A stretch of DNA of 64,000 nt from Gordoniibacillus kamchatkensis (GTDB lineage: Bacteria; Bacillota; Bacilli; Paenibacillales; NBRC-103111). Below, piece after piece: positions 17,574 to 26,459 of the stretch. The notes beneath the pieces were generated by a model. That model was not told the DNA's origin and did not search any database. It saw only the letters and a program-made list of their open reading frames with translations. Location: positions 1-64,000 of the forward strand of contig NZ_JXAK01000027.1 of NCBI RefSeq assembly GCF_000829455.1, in the 5' to 3' direction. Every line of letters starts with the position of its first letter. The first letter of the stretch is position 1. A program made the position numbers and the translations under genes.

Positions 17574-18869
17574 ATGGCTACGAAAACGACTATCGGGGAA
17601 GCCCGGAACTATATCGGAGAGTCCGTTACGATCGGCTGCTGGCTGCACGGCAAACGTTCGAGCGGCAAAATTCAGTTTCTGCAGCTGCGCGACGGCAGCG
17701 GCTTCATGCAGGCCGTCGTCGTCAAAAACGAGGTAAGCGAAGCGGTATGGGAAGCGGCGTCCAGCCTGACGCAGGAAAGCTCGCTGTATGTGAGCGGCGT
17801 CATTCGCGAAGATTCGCGCAGCAAAATCGGCTACGAAATGACGGTGGAGAACGTAGAAGTCATTCAAATCTCGACCGACTATCCGATTACGCCGAAAGAG
17901 CATGGCGTCGATTTTCTCATGGATCACCGCCATCTGTGGATCCGTTCGCCGCGGCAGCGGGCTATTCTCGTCATACGCGCCCAAATCATTCAGGCGGTGC
18001 AGCAGTTTTTCAACGAACGGGGCTTCCATCTCGTCGATCCGCCGATTTTGACGCCTTCCTCGTGCGAAGGAACGACGAATTTGTTCCAGACGAAATATTT
18101 TGACGAGGACGCTTATTTGACGCAGAGCGGGCAGCTGTACATGGAAGCGGCGGCGATGGCGCTCGGCCGCGTCTACTCGTTCGGGCCGACGTTCCGCGCC
18201 GAGAAGTCGAAGACGCGCCGCCATTTGATCGAGTTTTGGATGATCGAACCGGAGATGGCGTTCGTCGATCACGAGGAAAACTTGCGCATTCAAGAGCAGT
18301 TTGTGTCGCACATCGTGCAATCGGTGCTGCAAAACTGCCGCAAAGAGCTTGAGACGCTGGAGCGCGATACGTCGAAGCTGGAAAACGTGCTTGCGCCGTT
18401 CCCGCGCATTTCGTACGACGACGCGGTCAAGTTTCTGAACGAGAAAGGCTTCGAGTTCACTTGGGGTGAAGATTTCGGCGCGCCGCATGAAACGGCGATC
18501 GCCGAAAACTACGACAAGCCGGTATTTATCGAGCGCTATCCGACGAGCTTCAAAGCGTTCTACATGAAGCCCGACCCGCAGCGGCCGGAAGTGGTGCTGT
18601 GCGCCGATCTCATCGCGCCGGAAGGCTATGGCGAAATTATCGGGGGCAGCCAGCGCATCGACGATCCGCAGCTGATGGAGCAGCGTTTTGAGGAGCACGA
18701 GCTGCCGAAAGAAGCGTATGCGTGGTATCTCGATTTGCGGAAATACGGCTCCGTGCCGCATTCCGGCTTCGGCCTCGGCCTGGAGCGTACGGTGGCCTGG
18801 ATTTGCGGGCTCGATCACGTTCGTGAGACGATTCCGTTCCCGCGACTGCTGTACCGTTTGTATCCGTAA
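17574..18869 (+). CDS. asnS: Asparaginyl-tRNA synthetase
   Basis: 431-residue class IIb synthetase that charges tRNA-Asn. The N-terminal OB fold ([26 protein letters not shown] is its core) is followed by the catalytic domain with motif 2 ([21 protein letters not shown]) and motif 3 ([16 protein letters not shown]). Start ATG 17574 uses AGGAGG (17556-17561); the nearer ATG 17566 is out of frame. A TACAAT -10-like element lies near 17500. It precedes dnaD, as in B. subtilis. Confidence 0.96.
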   Translation: MATKTTIGEARNYIGESVTIGCWLHGKRSSGKIQFLQLRDGSGFMQAVVVKNEVSEAVWEAASSLTQESSLYVSGVIREDSRSKIGYEMTVENVEVIQISTDYPITPKEHGVDFLMDHRHLWIRSPRQRAILVIRAQIIQAVQQFFNERGFHLVDPPILTPSSCEGTTNLFQTKYFDEDAYLTQSGQLYMEAAAMALGRVYSFGPTFRAEKSKTRRHLIEFWMIEPEMAFVDHEENLRIQEQFVSHIVQSVLQNCRKELETLERDTSKLENVLAPFPRISYDDAVKFLNEKGFEFTWGEDFGAPHETAIAENYDKPVFIERYPTSFKAFYMKPDPQRPEVVLCADLIAPEGYGEIIGGSQRIDDPQLMEQRFEEHELPKEAYAWYLDLRKYGSVPHSGFGLGLERTVAWICGLDHVRETIPFPRLLYRLYP

Positions 18870-18893
18870 CGGCGGCCCAGGTGCGGGCTAAGG

Positions 18894-18917
18894 CGGCGGA
18901 CACCGAGGTGTCCGCCG
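18894..18917 (+). terminator. Strong hairpin between asnS and dnaD
   Basis: CGGCGGACACC pairs perfectly with GGTGTCCGCCG around a two-base loop. The following sequence (TTCATTGTCTTTA) is only moderately T-rich. It may be a weak terminator or a processing/attenuation element in front of dnaD, whose start lies 33 bases downstream. Confidence 0.5.
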
Positions 18918-18949
18918 TTCATTGTCTTTATAGAGAGTGGGGATGGGAA

Positions 18950-19651
18950 ATGCGAAGTACCGGCAGCGACCGCAAACGGCTGGAAACGTATGCGCTCGCA
19001 GGGCTGCGGCAAGGTGAAGTACACGTGCCGTACATACTGCTCAAGTCGTACAAAGCGCTGAAGCTCGGCGAGCAAGAAGCGATGCTGCTCATACAGCTTA
19101 TGGCGTTCGTCGACAAGGAACATAAAGAATTCCCGACGATCGACGAGCTGCAATCGCGCATGGCGGCGCCGCCGGAAGCGGTCATCGCTTCGCTGCAGAA
19201 GCTGCTCAAGCTGGGGCTTGTCACCATCGACGAGCGAACGGACGAGACGAGCGGGGTGCTGTACGAACGGTACAACTTTGAGCCGTTGTTCGGCAAGCTG
19301 GCGGAGCTGCTCGCGGCCGAAGTGCAAGCGGCAGAGCAAGCCCGCGCGGCGGCATCCGCTGCGGCTGACGGCGGGGCTGCGAGCGAAAAAAATGTGTTCA
19401 CGATTTTCGAGAACGAATTCGCCCGGCCGCTTACGCCGATGGAGCTGGAAACGATCTCCGCCTGGCTCGACAAGGATAACTACAAGGAGGAGCTTATTTT
19501 GGCCGCCTTGAAGGAAGCGGTGTTTGCGGGCAAGCTGCACTTCCGTTACATTGACCGGATCTTGCTGGAATGGAGCCGCAACCGGGTGCAGACGGCCGAG
19601 CAGGCGAAGGAATTCACGCAGCGGTTCCGCAGCGGCGGGATGCGGACGTAA
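18950..19651 (+). CDS. dnaD: DNA replication initiation protein DnaD
   Basis: 233-residue primosomal protein that helps load the replicative helicase at oriC and restarted forks. The N-terminal winged-helix oligomerisation domain (about residues 12-100) is followed by an Ala-rich linker. The C-terminal DnaD/DnaB2 domain (FTIFENEFARPLTPMELETI to HFRYIDRILLEW) binds DNA. ATG 18950 is chosen over GTG 18881, which lies before the asnS-dnaD hairpin. In B. subtilis nth follows directly; here nth is 24 kb away. Confidence 0.92.
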   Translation: MRSTGSDRKRLETYALAGLRQGEVHVPYILLKSYKALKLGEQEAMLLIQLMAFVDKEHKEFPTIDELQSRMAAPPEAVIASLQKLLKLGLVTIDERTDETSGVLYERYNFEPLFGKLAELLAAEVQAAEQARAAASAAADGGAASEKNVFTIFENEFARPLTPMELETISAWLDKDNYKEELILAALKEAVFAGKLHFRYIDRILLEWSRNRVQTAEQAKEFTQRFRSGGMRT

Positions 19652-19688
19652 GTGGCAAGTGTGAGTTGAATAGTAGCAGCGTGTTTTT

Positions 19689-19719
19689 GCCTAAAATCTG
19701 TTGATTTTAGGCTTTTTTT
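19689..19719 (+). terminator. Terminator after dnaD
   Basis: GCCTAAAATC pairs perfectly with GATTTTAGGC around TGTT, followed by seven T residues. Confidence 0.93.
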
Positions 19720-20290
19720 GTTTGGTCGCGGCGGAGCAGGGGGGCGGCTGGCCTACCACGAACATATGCCCCAGAATTCGTAGCCGGAAAATCTCCTGCT
19801 AATATTGGCCATATTTGCCCAGTAGGATCGGTTAGCGGGAAAACCACCTACTAATCTAGCGATAAATCTGTGATGTAACGGTAATGCGCCGATTTAACGG
19901 GAGAAATTCCAGTAACATTCTTTCGCACGTGGCAGGATTTAAAATGTGAAGGAGCTTTTCCCGTTACTCTTATGTTTCCGATAGTCTTGAAGCAAATCAC
20001 GACATTTTGCCGCAGACAAAGTATTTGAACCAGTTTGAAAGACGTATAAGTAATTACTATAAGGTGTATTTAATGTGTTTGTTAGCATACCAAAGGTGGA
20101 GTAAGTTGCCGAGGAAATATTGTTTGTTAGCAAATCGGAAACTTATCATTCAACGCTGTTGACGATGACAGAGGAAAATGGCTCACGTGGTAGAGAGGAA
20201 GGCGAAATACCGGTTACATGGATGAAGTTGATAAAGAGATCATTGTTTGGTCCAAGTCTGCATCCCAACGAACATAAAAGTAGAATCGAA
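19720..20290. other. Intergenic region with repeats and AT-rich sequence
   Basis: No gene is supported. The left part (about 19783-19920) holds three degenerate palindrome-like elements (TAGCCGGAAAATCTCCTGCTAA, TTAGCGGGAAAACCACCTACTAA and TTAACGGGAGAAATTCCAGTAA type). The right part (about 19930-20290) is clearly more AT-rich than the surroundings. Two small open frames there (19939-20133 minus, 20120-20347 plus) show no family resemblance or ribosome binding site. Confidence 0.6.
19783..19920. repeat. Second family of short interspersed palindrome-like repeats
   Basis: Three elements share the pattern TTAGC(C/G)GGAAAA-N-CC-N-CTAAT or close variants, spaced 45-60 bases apart. They resemble the TAGCGGAAC/TTCCGTTA family in length and ends but have different arms. 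They may be a diverged branch. Confidence 0.5.
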
Positions 20291-20926
20291 CTACACACGG
20301 ATGACGGATTTGGTTTTCATTATTTTTACAGTCGATTGCCGAATTAAAATAATGTAAGCGACGTCGAGCACAAAGGTAAATAAATAGGTAATGAACAGCA
20401 GAACGGAATCAGGGAATAAAAAATAACCTGCGACGGAGGCCAGTAGAGTCCCGGTCATCTTCGTATAAGCGATGGTCAAAGATTGGCCCAGTACGCCACG
20501 GGTTAAGACCATTCTAACGAATAACAATGACATCATCAGATTATTTGCAAATGCCGAGTATTTGCCTAAAAAATCTTCAAATTCAAACGTAATGCCGAGT
20601 ATCAGCGAACAAGATAACGCCAAACCGAATAAAAACGCAGTCCATTTCATGTTAAACAATGTTTGCGTTTTCGTGTATAGGATAAACTGGAGCACGATGA
20701 TAAAGTCCAAACCGAACCAGACGATGTTTATGGCTTGCTGTAAAGACTCTTGAGGAAACACGAAAGAAAATATCGCTTCCCACATAAAATTGGCGCACAG
20801 AGCAGGCAAAGGAACTCCGGCAACACGGTCATGGAAGCCTTTTGCGATAATAAGAATATAGGTGATCGTCCAGAGCAGACCGACACCCAATTGCAGATAA
20901 CGTTGAATTTCTATCAGGTGCATCAT
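20291..20926 (-). CDS. Integral membrane protein resembling PaxB/Pyr4/DmtA1 terpene cyclases
   Basis: About 211 residues with seven predicted transmembrane segments and no signal peptide. The pattern LGVGLLWTITY, then GF-D, then LPALCANFMWEAIFSFVFP, recalls the N-terminal half of fungal PaxB/Pyr4 and bacterial DmtA1 cyclases, including the WE glutamate (here about E50). The C-terminal FVLDVAYIIL places an Asp (about D188) where those enzymes have their second acidic residue. Both acids are known to be needed in Pyr4. Product and substrate are unknown, and no prenyltransferase lies nearby. Start is ATG 20926 or 20923, with TTG 20956 possible. The gene sits in an AT-rich patch, suggesting transfer. 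Confidence 0.55.
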   Translation of the reverse strand: MMHLIEIQRYLQLGVGLLWTITYILIIAKGFHDRVAGVPLPALCANFMWEAIFSFVFPQESLQQAINIVWFGLDFIIVLQFILYTKTQTLFNMKWTAFLFGLALSCSLILGITFEFEDFLGKYSAFANNLMMSLLFVRMVLTRGVLGQSLTIAYTKMTGTLLASVAGYFLFPDSVLLFITYLFTFVLDVAYIILIRQSTVKIMKTKSVIRV

Positions 20927-21092
20927 GCGCGGCGATAACTCCCCCGTTAAACTCAAATTACTAGAATTTATGAGGGGGATTGTCCCGCTATTCGCAGAAA
21001 ATTGTCCGCTACCTCAGGTTGTACGGTGCAACGATTTCCCGCTTCGTCTCGTCTGAAGCAAGAGATGCCGCGATGGCAAATTTTTTCTGGAG

Positions 21093-22799
21093 GTGGGCCG
21101 TCTGAACAAATGGATGTGGCTCGTTGCGCTGACCCCCGTTCTATGCCTCGGCTTAGCACCGAATCCGGCGCAAGCGACGAACGCCTACCCTGCTACCGTA
21201 ACGCTCGGCAAACTGACCGATACGTACGAGGCTCCGAGCGAGAAGGATCCGTCCGATGTGAAGCTGACGCCGCAAGAAGTGTACATTACCGGCATGAAGC
21301 AGAACGACAAAAATGCCGATTATGGCTGGTACCGGATTGCGACGTGGCGGGGCGAGAAATGGGTGAAGCTGACGGAAGCCGATTTTAACGGGCAGGAGCA
21401 GCTGGTCGCGTCCGATGTCGCGCTGCTTGCCGAGACTGAGCTGTACGACGAGCCGAAAAGCGGCACCGGCACCGGGATCATGCTCGGCAAGCAGACCGTT
21501 CACGCCGAGGCGATCAGTGGCTCGTATTTGAAAATAGGAACGTGGCTCGGCAGCAAGTGGATACGCATTTCCGGCGATATGCTGCTGGACGTTCAGGCGA
21601 AACCGCAGGAACTGGCCCTTGCGGCGGCTGTGACGCCGGTATTCGCGAGGCCGGACGGCTTATCGGAGCTGGTGATGGAGCTTTCGCCGCAAACGGTGCA
21701 TGCGTTTGAGCAGAAGGACAACTGGTATCATATCCGTACAAGCGGCTGGGATGCCTGGATCAATCCGGACATCGCCGTTCCCGCGGGCGTATCCGAACAA
21801 ACGATGTCCGCCGATGTTCAGCAAAAAACGGTGCTGTACGCGTATCCAAGCTTCGATGCGAAGCCGCTCGGCGTCATCGCCCCGCAGCAGGTCAACGTCA
21901 GCGGGACGGTCGGCGGCTGGAAACGCATTGACAGTGACTGGGTCGGCGAGGCTTGGCTGTACAACGTTCCGGACCCCGACCAATATGCACCGCCGCCGGC
22001 CACAAAGCAAAGCCCGGGGGACCGGAAGTGGCAGTTCAGACAAACGGAAGCGGCCGGAGCGGTGGGCAAGGAATTTCCGGTCAACGTCTGGCTCGAATCG
22101 CCGAATGGCCCAATTAAGCCCGGCACGAAGCTGCAGCTCGGCGTATCGATGACGAATTTTTCGCGCAACACCGTCCGGCTCGACGCGCCGGCGCAGTTCG
22201 CCATCGATATCGTGCGGCTGGCAGGCGGGGAAGAGCAGACGGTTTGGAGCGCCCTGCTGCCGGAAACGGCGACGTCCATCACCGGACAGGGCAACTATTC
22301 GATTGAAGGATACACCTGGAATCAGACCGACGCGAACGGGGATCAGGTGCCGCAGGGCGACTATGTCGTCCGACTGCGCCTCATCCGTCCGGTAACGCTT
22401 GGGGAAGACGGAGTGGAATGGAAGCATACGCTGCAATTCCGAAGCTATTTCGTCAACGTTCCGATTCACATTTTGCTGCCGGCTGGCGACTGCACACCGC
22501 GCCTCGATACGGCCAAGGAGCTTTTCCATAACTACCTTACGTCGCAGAAGCGCTCATCCGTACCGGCCAGCCGCCGCATTGCCGATTACCGCATCCAGGA
22601 CGTTCGCCTCGCGCGGGAAAGCTACGACGATTTTACCTTTACCGTAACGTACGAAGTGAAGCCGGCTTCGGACAGTTTCAAGCCCGCAGCGGCAGGACAA
22701 AGCCAGTGGGACGGCTTGATCAGATACGACAAGCGCGAGTTCCATGCCATCAGGCAAGGAGATGAATACCGGCTCGATACGAAGGGCATAAGCCCGTAA
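21093..22799 (+). CDS. Exported SH3-like / BsuPI-domain protein
   Basis: About 568 residues. An N-terminal signal peptide (WLVALTPVLCLGLAP, cleavage near AQA) is followed by repeated SH3b-like modules (YGWYRIATWRGEKWVKL, LKIGTWLGSKWIRI, WYHIRTSGWDAWI, GWKRIDSDWVGEAWLY). A BsuPI-type proteinase-inhibitor fold (FPVNVWLESPNGPIKPG to YVVRLRLI) comes next, then a C-terminal domain without a name. It is probably anchored in or attached to the cell wall. The start is uncertain: GGAGGTG at 21089-21095 fits CTG 21102 best by spacing, GTG 21093 overlaps that site and ATG 21114 is far from it. All give the same signal peptide. Confidence 0.75.
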   Translation: MGRLNKWMWLVALTPVLCLGLAPNPAQATNAYPATVTLGKLTDTYEAPSEKDPSDVKLTPQEVYITGMKQNDKNADYGWYRIATWRGEKWVKLTEADFNGQEQLVASDVALLAETELYDEPKSGTGTGIMLGKQTVHAEAISGSYLKIGTWLGSKWIRISGDMLLDVQAKPQELALAAAVTPVFARPDGLSELVMELSPQTVHAFEQKDNWYHIRTSGWDAWINPDIAVPAGVSEQTMSADVQQKTVLYAYPSFDAKPLGVIAPQQVNVSGTVGGWKRIDSDWVGEAWLYNVPDPDQYAPPPATKQSPGDRKWQFRQTEAAGAVGKEFPVNVWLESPNGPIKPGTKLQLGVSMTNFSRNTVRLDAPAQFAIDIVRLAGGEEQTVWSALLPETATSITGQGNYSIEGYTWNQTDANGDQVPQGDYVVRLRLIRPVTLGEDGVEWKHTLQFRSYFVNVPIHILLPAGDCTPRLDTAKELFHNYLTSQKRSSVPASRRIADYRIQDVRLARESYDDFTFTVTYEVKPASDSFKPAAAGQSQWDGLIRYDKREFHAIRQGDEYRLDTKGISP

Positions 22800-22803
22800 A
22801 GCA

Positions 22804-22845
22804 AAAAGGAACCGCGTCTCGGCCATGAGACGCGGTTCCTTTTTT
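22804..22845. terminator. Bidirectional terminator between SH3 gene and mtnB
   Basis: AAAAGGAACCGCGTCTC pairs perfectly with GAGACGCGGTTCCTTTT around GGCCAT, with T runs on both strands. It ends the convergent SH3-like gene and the mtn genes. Confidence 0.93.
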
Positions 22846-23504
22846 CATAACTTGCCTTTCAGCAGCTGCCAGCGGTAGACGTATTCGAACAAAAATTCAA
22901 ACGCCTCCAGGTGCCGCTTCGCTTCGAACGCATTGGCGCCCCACGCGTAAATGCCGTGATTGCGCAGCACGATGCCGGGAATGCGCGGCACGATGGCGTC
23001 CGGCACCAGCTCGGCGATACGCGGAATGTCGGCGTAATTCGGGAGAATCGGAATGTCGATGCGGGCGTCCTCGTCCCATATGCCGAACGCCTTGATCAGC
23101 TCGACCGCTTCGACCGGGATATGCTTCAATCCTTGCTGCCAGTACCATTCCGAAACGATGTTGTTGAACACCGTATGCACGTGGAAAATGGCGCCGCACC
23201 CCGTCTTGCGGTATATTTCGCAATGGATCAGCGTCTCCGCGGACGGCTTCAGCTTCGTCGCCTCCGTCGGCTGGCCTTTCTCGTCAACAAGAAGGAAATC
23301 CTCCGGCGTCGATACCGACTTGTCTTTGCCGCTTGCCGTGACGGCAAACGTGAAGCTGTCCGGCCGGTAGTCGCCGACGCGAACCGACAAGTTGCCGCTC
23401 GTGCCCGGGAACCAGCCGCGCGCGGCGAACAGTGATTTGATGGTTTGCAGCTCCGTGAACGCTTGCTGCTTCTGTTCGAGAGTGATCGGGGCCGCCTGGC
23501 TCAT
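22845..23504 (-). CDS. mtnB: Methylthioribulose-1-phosphate dehydratase
   Basis: 219-residue class II aldolase-fold zinc enzyme of methionine salvage. It dehydrates 5-methylthioribulose-1-phosphate to the diketo compound used by MtnW. GTSGNLSVR near residue 37 and the zinc ligands in HVHT and the late NHGIYAWG histidine are visible. The frame runs upstream to 23810 but that part is antisense-like to mtnX; ATG 23504 overlaps the mtnX stop (ATGA), the expected coupling. Last gene of the mtnW-mtnX-mtnB unit. Confidence 0.92.
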   Translation of the reverse strand: MSQAAPITLEQKQQAFTELQTIKSLFAARGWFPGTSGNLSVRVGDYRPDSFTFAVTASGKDKSVSTPEDFLLVDEKGQPTEATKLKPSAETLIHCEIYRKTGCGAIFHVHTVFNNIVSEWYWQQGLKHIPVEAVELIKAFGIWDEDARIDIPILPNYADIPRIAELVPDAIVPRIPGIVLRNHGIYAWGANAFEAKRHLEAFEFLFEYVYRWQLLKGKL

Positions 23505-24175
23505 GCTCGTTCCATCTCCTTCAGCCGCCCGATCACGTCGTGGAACGTCTCGAACGGATAGTAGTTCAGCTTCAGTTCTTCGCACAGATCGATCAAGTGC
23601 GAGCGGGCGAAGACGGTGTCGACCAGCTTGGCCCCCGGGAAATCGGTGATGCTGTCGCCGATCATGATGCGCTCGTACTCGCCCTGCGGGTAGGAGCGGA
23701 TGATCGCCGTTTTGCACATGCCGCAGCCGCCCCGGTTGTCGCAATGCTCGTCGCATGGATGCGGCCAGACGATGCGGATGCGGTCGCCGGAGAAGTCGCT
23801 GGCGTTGCAATATATCTGCTCCGGCTTCAACCCGAACGGCTCCAATAAAGGGTAGACGAAGAAGTCGATGCCGCCGCTCGTGACGAGAAACTTGATGTCA
23901 TGCTCCTTGCAGTATGCGAGCAGCTCGGCGAAACCGGCGCGGATTGTCGCGTTATGAATCGCGTAATGAACAATTTCTTCGCGGCGGCTCGTTGGCAACA
24001 GCGCGAACATCGCGCCGACGCCTTCCTTTACCGTCAGCGAGCGGTCGATGATCCGCTTCACGATCGGTTCGGCGCCTTCCGGATCGAAATGCTTCATGAT
24101 GGCGACGATGTTGTCGTTGCCTGTAATGGTACCGTCAAAGTCGCAAAAAATGACTTTCTGCCTGCCGTTCTTCAC
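23501..24175 (-). CDS. mtnX: 2-hydroxy-3-keto-5-methylthiopentenyl-1-phosphate phosphatase
   Basis: 224-residue HAD-superfamily phosphatase of methionine salvage. It acts after MtnW to form the acireductone. HAD motif I is FCDFDGTIT near residue 10 and motif III/IV is MIGDSITDF. The cap has a cysteine-rich stretch ([15 protein letters not shown]) that may bind a metal. Start GTG 24175 overlaps the mtnW stop (GTGA). Confidence 0.92.
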   Translation of the reverse strand: MKNGRQKVIFCDFDGTITGNDNIVAIMKHFDPEGAEPIVKRIIDRSLTVKEGVGAMFALLPTSRREEIVHYAIHNATIRAGFAELLAYCKEHDIKFLVTSGGIDFFVYPLLEPFGLKPEQIYCNASDFSGDRIRIVWPHPCDEHCDNRGGCGMCKTAIIRSYPQGEYERIMIGDSITDFPGAKLVDTVFARSHLIDLCEELKLNYYPFETFHDVIGRLKEMERA

Positions 24176-25508
24176 GCTTCCTTAACCCCCCAGATGTCAA
24201 TCGCCGCTTTCAGCTCAGGATGCGTGTCGGCATAATCGCGCAGCGAACGTCCTGCCAGTACCGCGTCGATCGCCTGCCGGAACGCCTGGCCGCCGGCCGC
24301 TGCGCCTTGCGGATGGCCGTGCACGCCGCCGCCGGCGTTGACGATCGTGTCGCGCCCGAAGTCGCGCAGGATGAGCGGAACGAGGCCAGGGTGAATGCCT
24401 GCCGACGGCACCGGGAAGCTGCGCTTGAGCGCATGCTCGGCAGCGGGAGCGGCGGAAGAGCCGGGCCGATTAGCTGCGTCTTCGCCGCTAACTGCCGAGG
24501 CCGCGCCCGGAGCCTGCGTGCCTGGCTCGCCGCCATACACGTAGTCGCTTGCGATATTCGTCGTGAGCAGCGCTTCTTTGATCGCCATATTTTCCTCGCG
24601 CGGCATGACGACCGAGCCGTAAGGCGACGGGAAGAGGACGATATCCGCACCGGCGACGCGCATCAGCTTGCCCAGCAGGACGCTTGCGGCGATGCCGTAA
24701 TACGGCGACGGATACAAGGCACCGGCCATAGCCGGGTGGGCCATAATCGGGACGCTGATGTCCGGGTCGGACGCCAGCTCGTGCAGCACGTCGAAGCCGT
24801 AGGCGAGGACGTTGAACAGAAAAGCGTTGGCCCCGGCGGCGATCGCTTTGCGGGCCTGCTCCTTGAGCCGGAACGTCGGACCGGTCAAATTGGTGGCGTA
24901 CAGCAGCTTTTGCCCGGTTTCGCGGGAAGCCCGCTCCGCCGCCTTAAGGCACGCTTCAACGCGCCGCTCGATCGGCGTCAGCGGGTTCTCGAACAAAATC
25001 TCGTCGTCTTTGATCAGATCGACGCCACCGGCCGCTTGCCGGTAAAACTGCTCCTGCAGCTCGTCCAGATCGTGGCCGATCACCGACTTGAAATCGACAT
25101 GAGCAGCGGCCGGTTATGCACGCCGACGAGGTCCCGCACGCCTTCAAGACCGAATTTCGGCCCGGGGAAGGCGCTCAGGAAAGGCTCCGAGAAATGGACG
25201 TCGATCAGCTTGATGCGTCCGTCCATCGACAGCTTGCCGAAAATGGTCACGAGCAGGGCAGGGATGTCACGGCTGAAATTGACGTCGGGATAGGCGATGC
25301 GGATGTCGGCGAAGCGTTCGCCGCCGGCTGGCTCGTGCACGTCTACCGACAGCACTTGGCCGAGATGCTTTTCCATCGCTTTCTGCTTGGCGGCAGGGAG
25401 GTCGGTCCAGGAGCCGACGGTGAGGCCGACGGCTATCCCTTGCGCTTTTTTCGCGAAATCCGCTTTATCGTCGTAGCACCGGTAGGTGGCGACACAGTAT
25501 GTGTTCAT
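24172..25508 (-). pseudogene. mtnW: 2,3-diketo-5-methylthiopentyl-1-phosphate enolase (RuBisCO-like), frameshifted
   Basis: The type IV RuBisCO-like enolase of methionine salvage is split over two frames. The N-terminal half (25508 to about 25094) ends MSISSR-stop; the C-terminal half resumes at VIGHDLDEL in another frame. Family alignment expects MSIFKSVIG, so one T is missing from the TTT run at minus-strand 25093-25091. The active-site lysine in [30 protein letters not shown] and AGGGVHGHP are intact. A 30-residue Ala/Gly-rich insert sits between YGGEPG and [10 protein letters not shown]. Start ATG 25508 fits AAGGAG; GTG 25520 is the alternative. The homopolymer position suggests sequence error, otherwise the gene is dead. 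Confidence 0.88.
24505..24537 (-). repeat. Short in-frame insert shared with the LysR gene (copy 1)
   Basis: Encodes [11 protein letters not shown] at the start of an insert absent from Bacillus MtnW. The DNA closely resembles 34999-35032, which lies inside an insert of the LysR gene (YGGAPGARSAG). Both copies read in the same sense relative to their genes. Confidence 0.5.
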
Positions 25509-25535
25509 GCTTGCACTCACTCCTTCTCTACTAGC

Positions 25536-25569
25536 GAAAAACGAAGCGGCCGAAGCGTTCGCCCGCTTC
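25536..25569 (-). terminator. Hairpin between proC and mtnW
   Basis: On the minus strand GAAGCGG pairs with CCGCTTC around an inner GCGAACGC-like stem, followed by GTTTTTCG. It lies directly after the proC stop and before the mtnW ribosome binding site. With no promoter visible in the remaining 25 bases, it looks like a partial terminator that sets how much mtnWXB is read from the pro operon. Confidence 0.6.
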
Positions 25570-25572
25570 GCG

Positions 25573-26433
25573 TCACCGCAGCACGCTGTCCGGCGCGATC
25601 GCTTCGCCCATCTCCTTGGCGCGCTCCGCCGCCCGGAACACGGCGCGGACGATCCCTTCGCTGAACTGGTGCCGGTCGAGCGTCTCGATCGCGGCCTGCG
25701 TCGTGCCGTTCGGCGACGTCACTTTGCGGCGCAGCTCGGCGGGATGTTCCTGCGTCAGCTCGACCATGCGGGCGGCGCCGAGAACCGTTTGCAGCGTCAG
25801 CCGCTGCGCTTCCTCGGCGCTGAGTCCGCCTTCGACGGCGGCTTTGGTCATCGCTTCCATAAAGTAGTAAATATAGGCCGGACCGCTGCCGGACACGCCG
25901 GTTACGATATCCAGCAGTGGTTCGGCAACGACGGAGACGATGCCGACCGCTTCGAAAATGCCCAGCGCGAGTTCCTTTTGCTCTGGCGAGACGTTCGCGG
26001 AGAACGCCATGCCGGTGGCGCCGAGACCGATCGTGCTGGACGTGTTCGGCATCGTGCGTACGATCGGGGCGCTCGTCTCGAGCAGCGCCGCGATTTTGGC
26101 GATGGACAGGCCGGCAATGACGGAAACGAGCAGCTGCTTGCTTGAGATAGCATGTTTCAAATCGCGGAACGTCGCTTCGACGTCTTTCGGCTTCATCGCC
26201 ATAACGACAATGTCGGCTTCGGCGATCATGTCGTATTTTGTATTAGCGTCGTTGCTCGTCCGGATGCCGTAGCGGGCATGAAGCTGCTCCAGCCTGCCGC
26301 TATCGGAACGGTTGACGACGGCGATCCGGCCGGGATCGGCGACGCCGGTTTCGGTCAAGCCGCGGATAATCGCCTCCGCCATCGATCCGGCTCCGACAAA
26401 GGCGATGCGGAAGCTATGCAAACTGCTAGCCAT
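25573..26433 (-). CDS. proC: Pyrroline-5-carboxylate reductase
   Basis: 286-residue final enzyme of proline synthesis, reducing P5C with NAD(P)H. The Rossmann motif is [15 protein letters not shown] near residue 12, followed by [18 protein letters not shown], and the P5CR signature [17 protein letters not shown] with [10 protein letters not shown]. Start ATG 26433 has GGAGGAACC upstream. Fourth gene of the proB-proS-proA-proC operon. Confidence 0.95.
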   Translation of the reverse strand: MASSLHSFRIAFVGAGSMAEAIIRGLTETGVADPGRIAVVNRSDSGRLEQLHARYGIRTSNDANTKYDMIAEADIVVMAMKPKDVEATFRDLKHAISSKQLLVSVIAGLSIAKIAALLETSAPIVRTMPNTSSTIGLGATGMAFSANVSPEQKELALGIFEAVGIVSVVAEPLLDIVTGVSGSGPAYIYYFMEAMTKAAVEGGLSAEEAQRLTLQTVLGAARMVELTQEHPAELRRKVTSPNGTTQAAIETLDRHQFSEGIVRAVFRAAERAKEMGEAIAPDSVLR

Positions 26434-26459
26434 AGCCTGGTTCCTCCTCTTCCGATTCG

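Noticed and set aside
19939-20133. 64-residue minus-strand frame in the AT-rich patch
   Set aside because: Low complexity with internal MLTN repeats, no ribosome binding site or known family.
20120-20347. 75-residue plus-strand frame overlapping the terpene-cyclase-like gene
   Set aside because: Overlaps the 3' end of a better supported gene on the other strand and shows no family or start signal.
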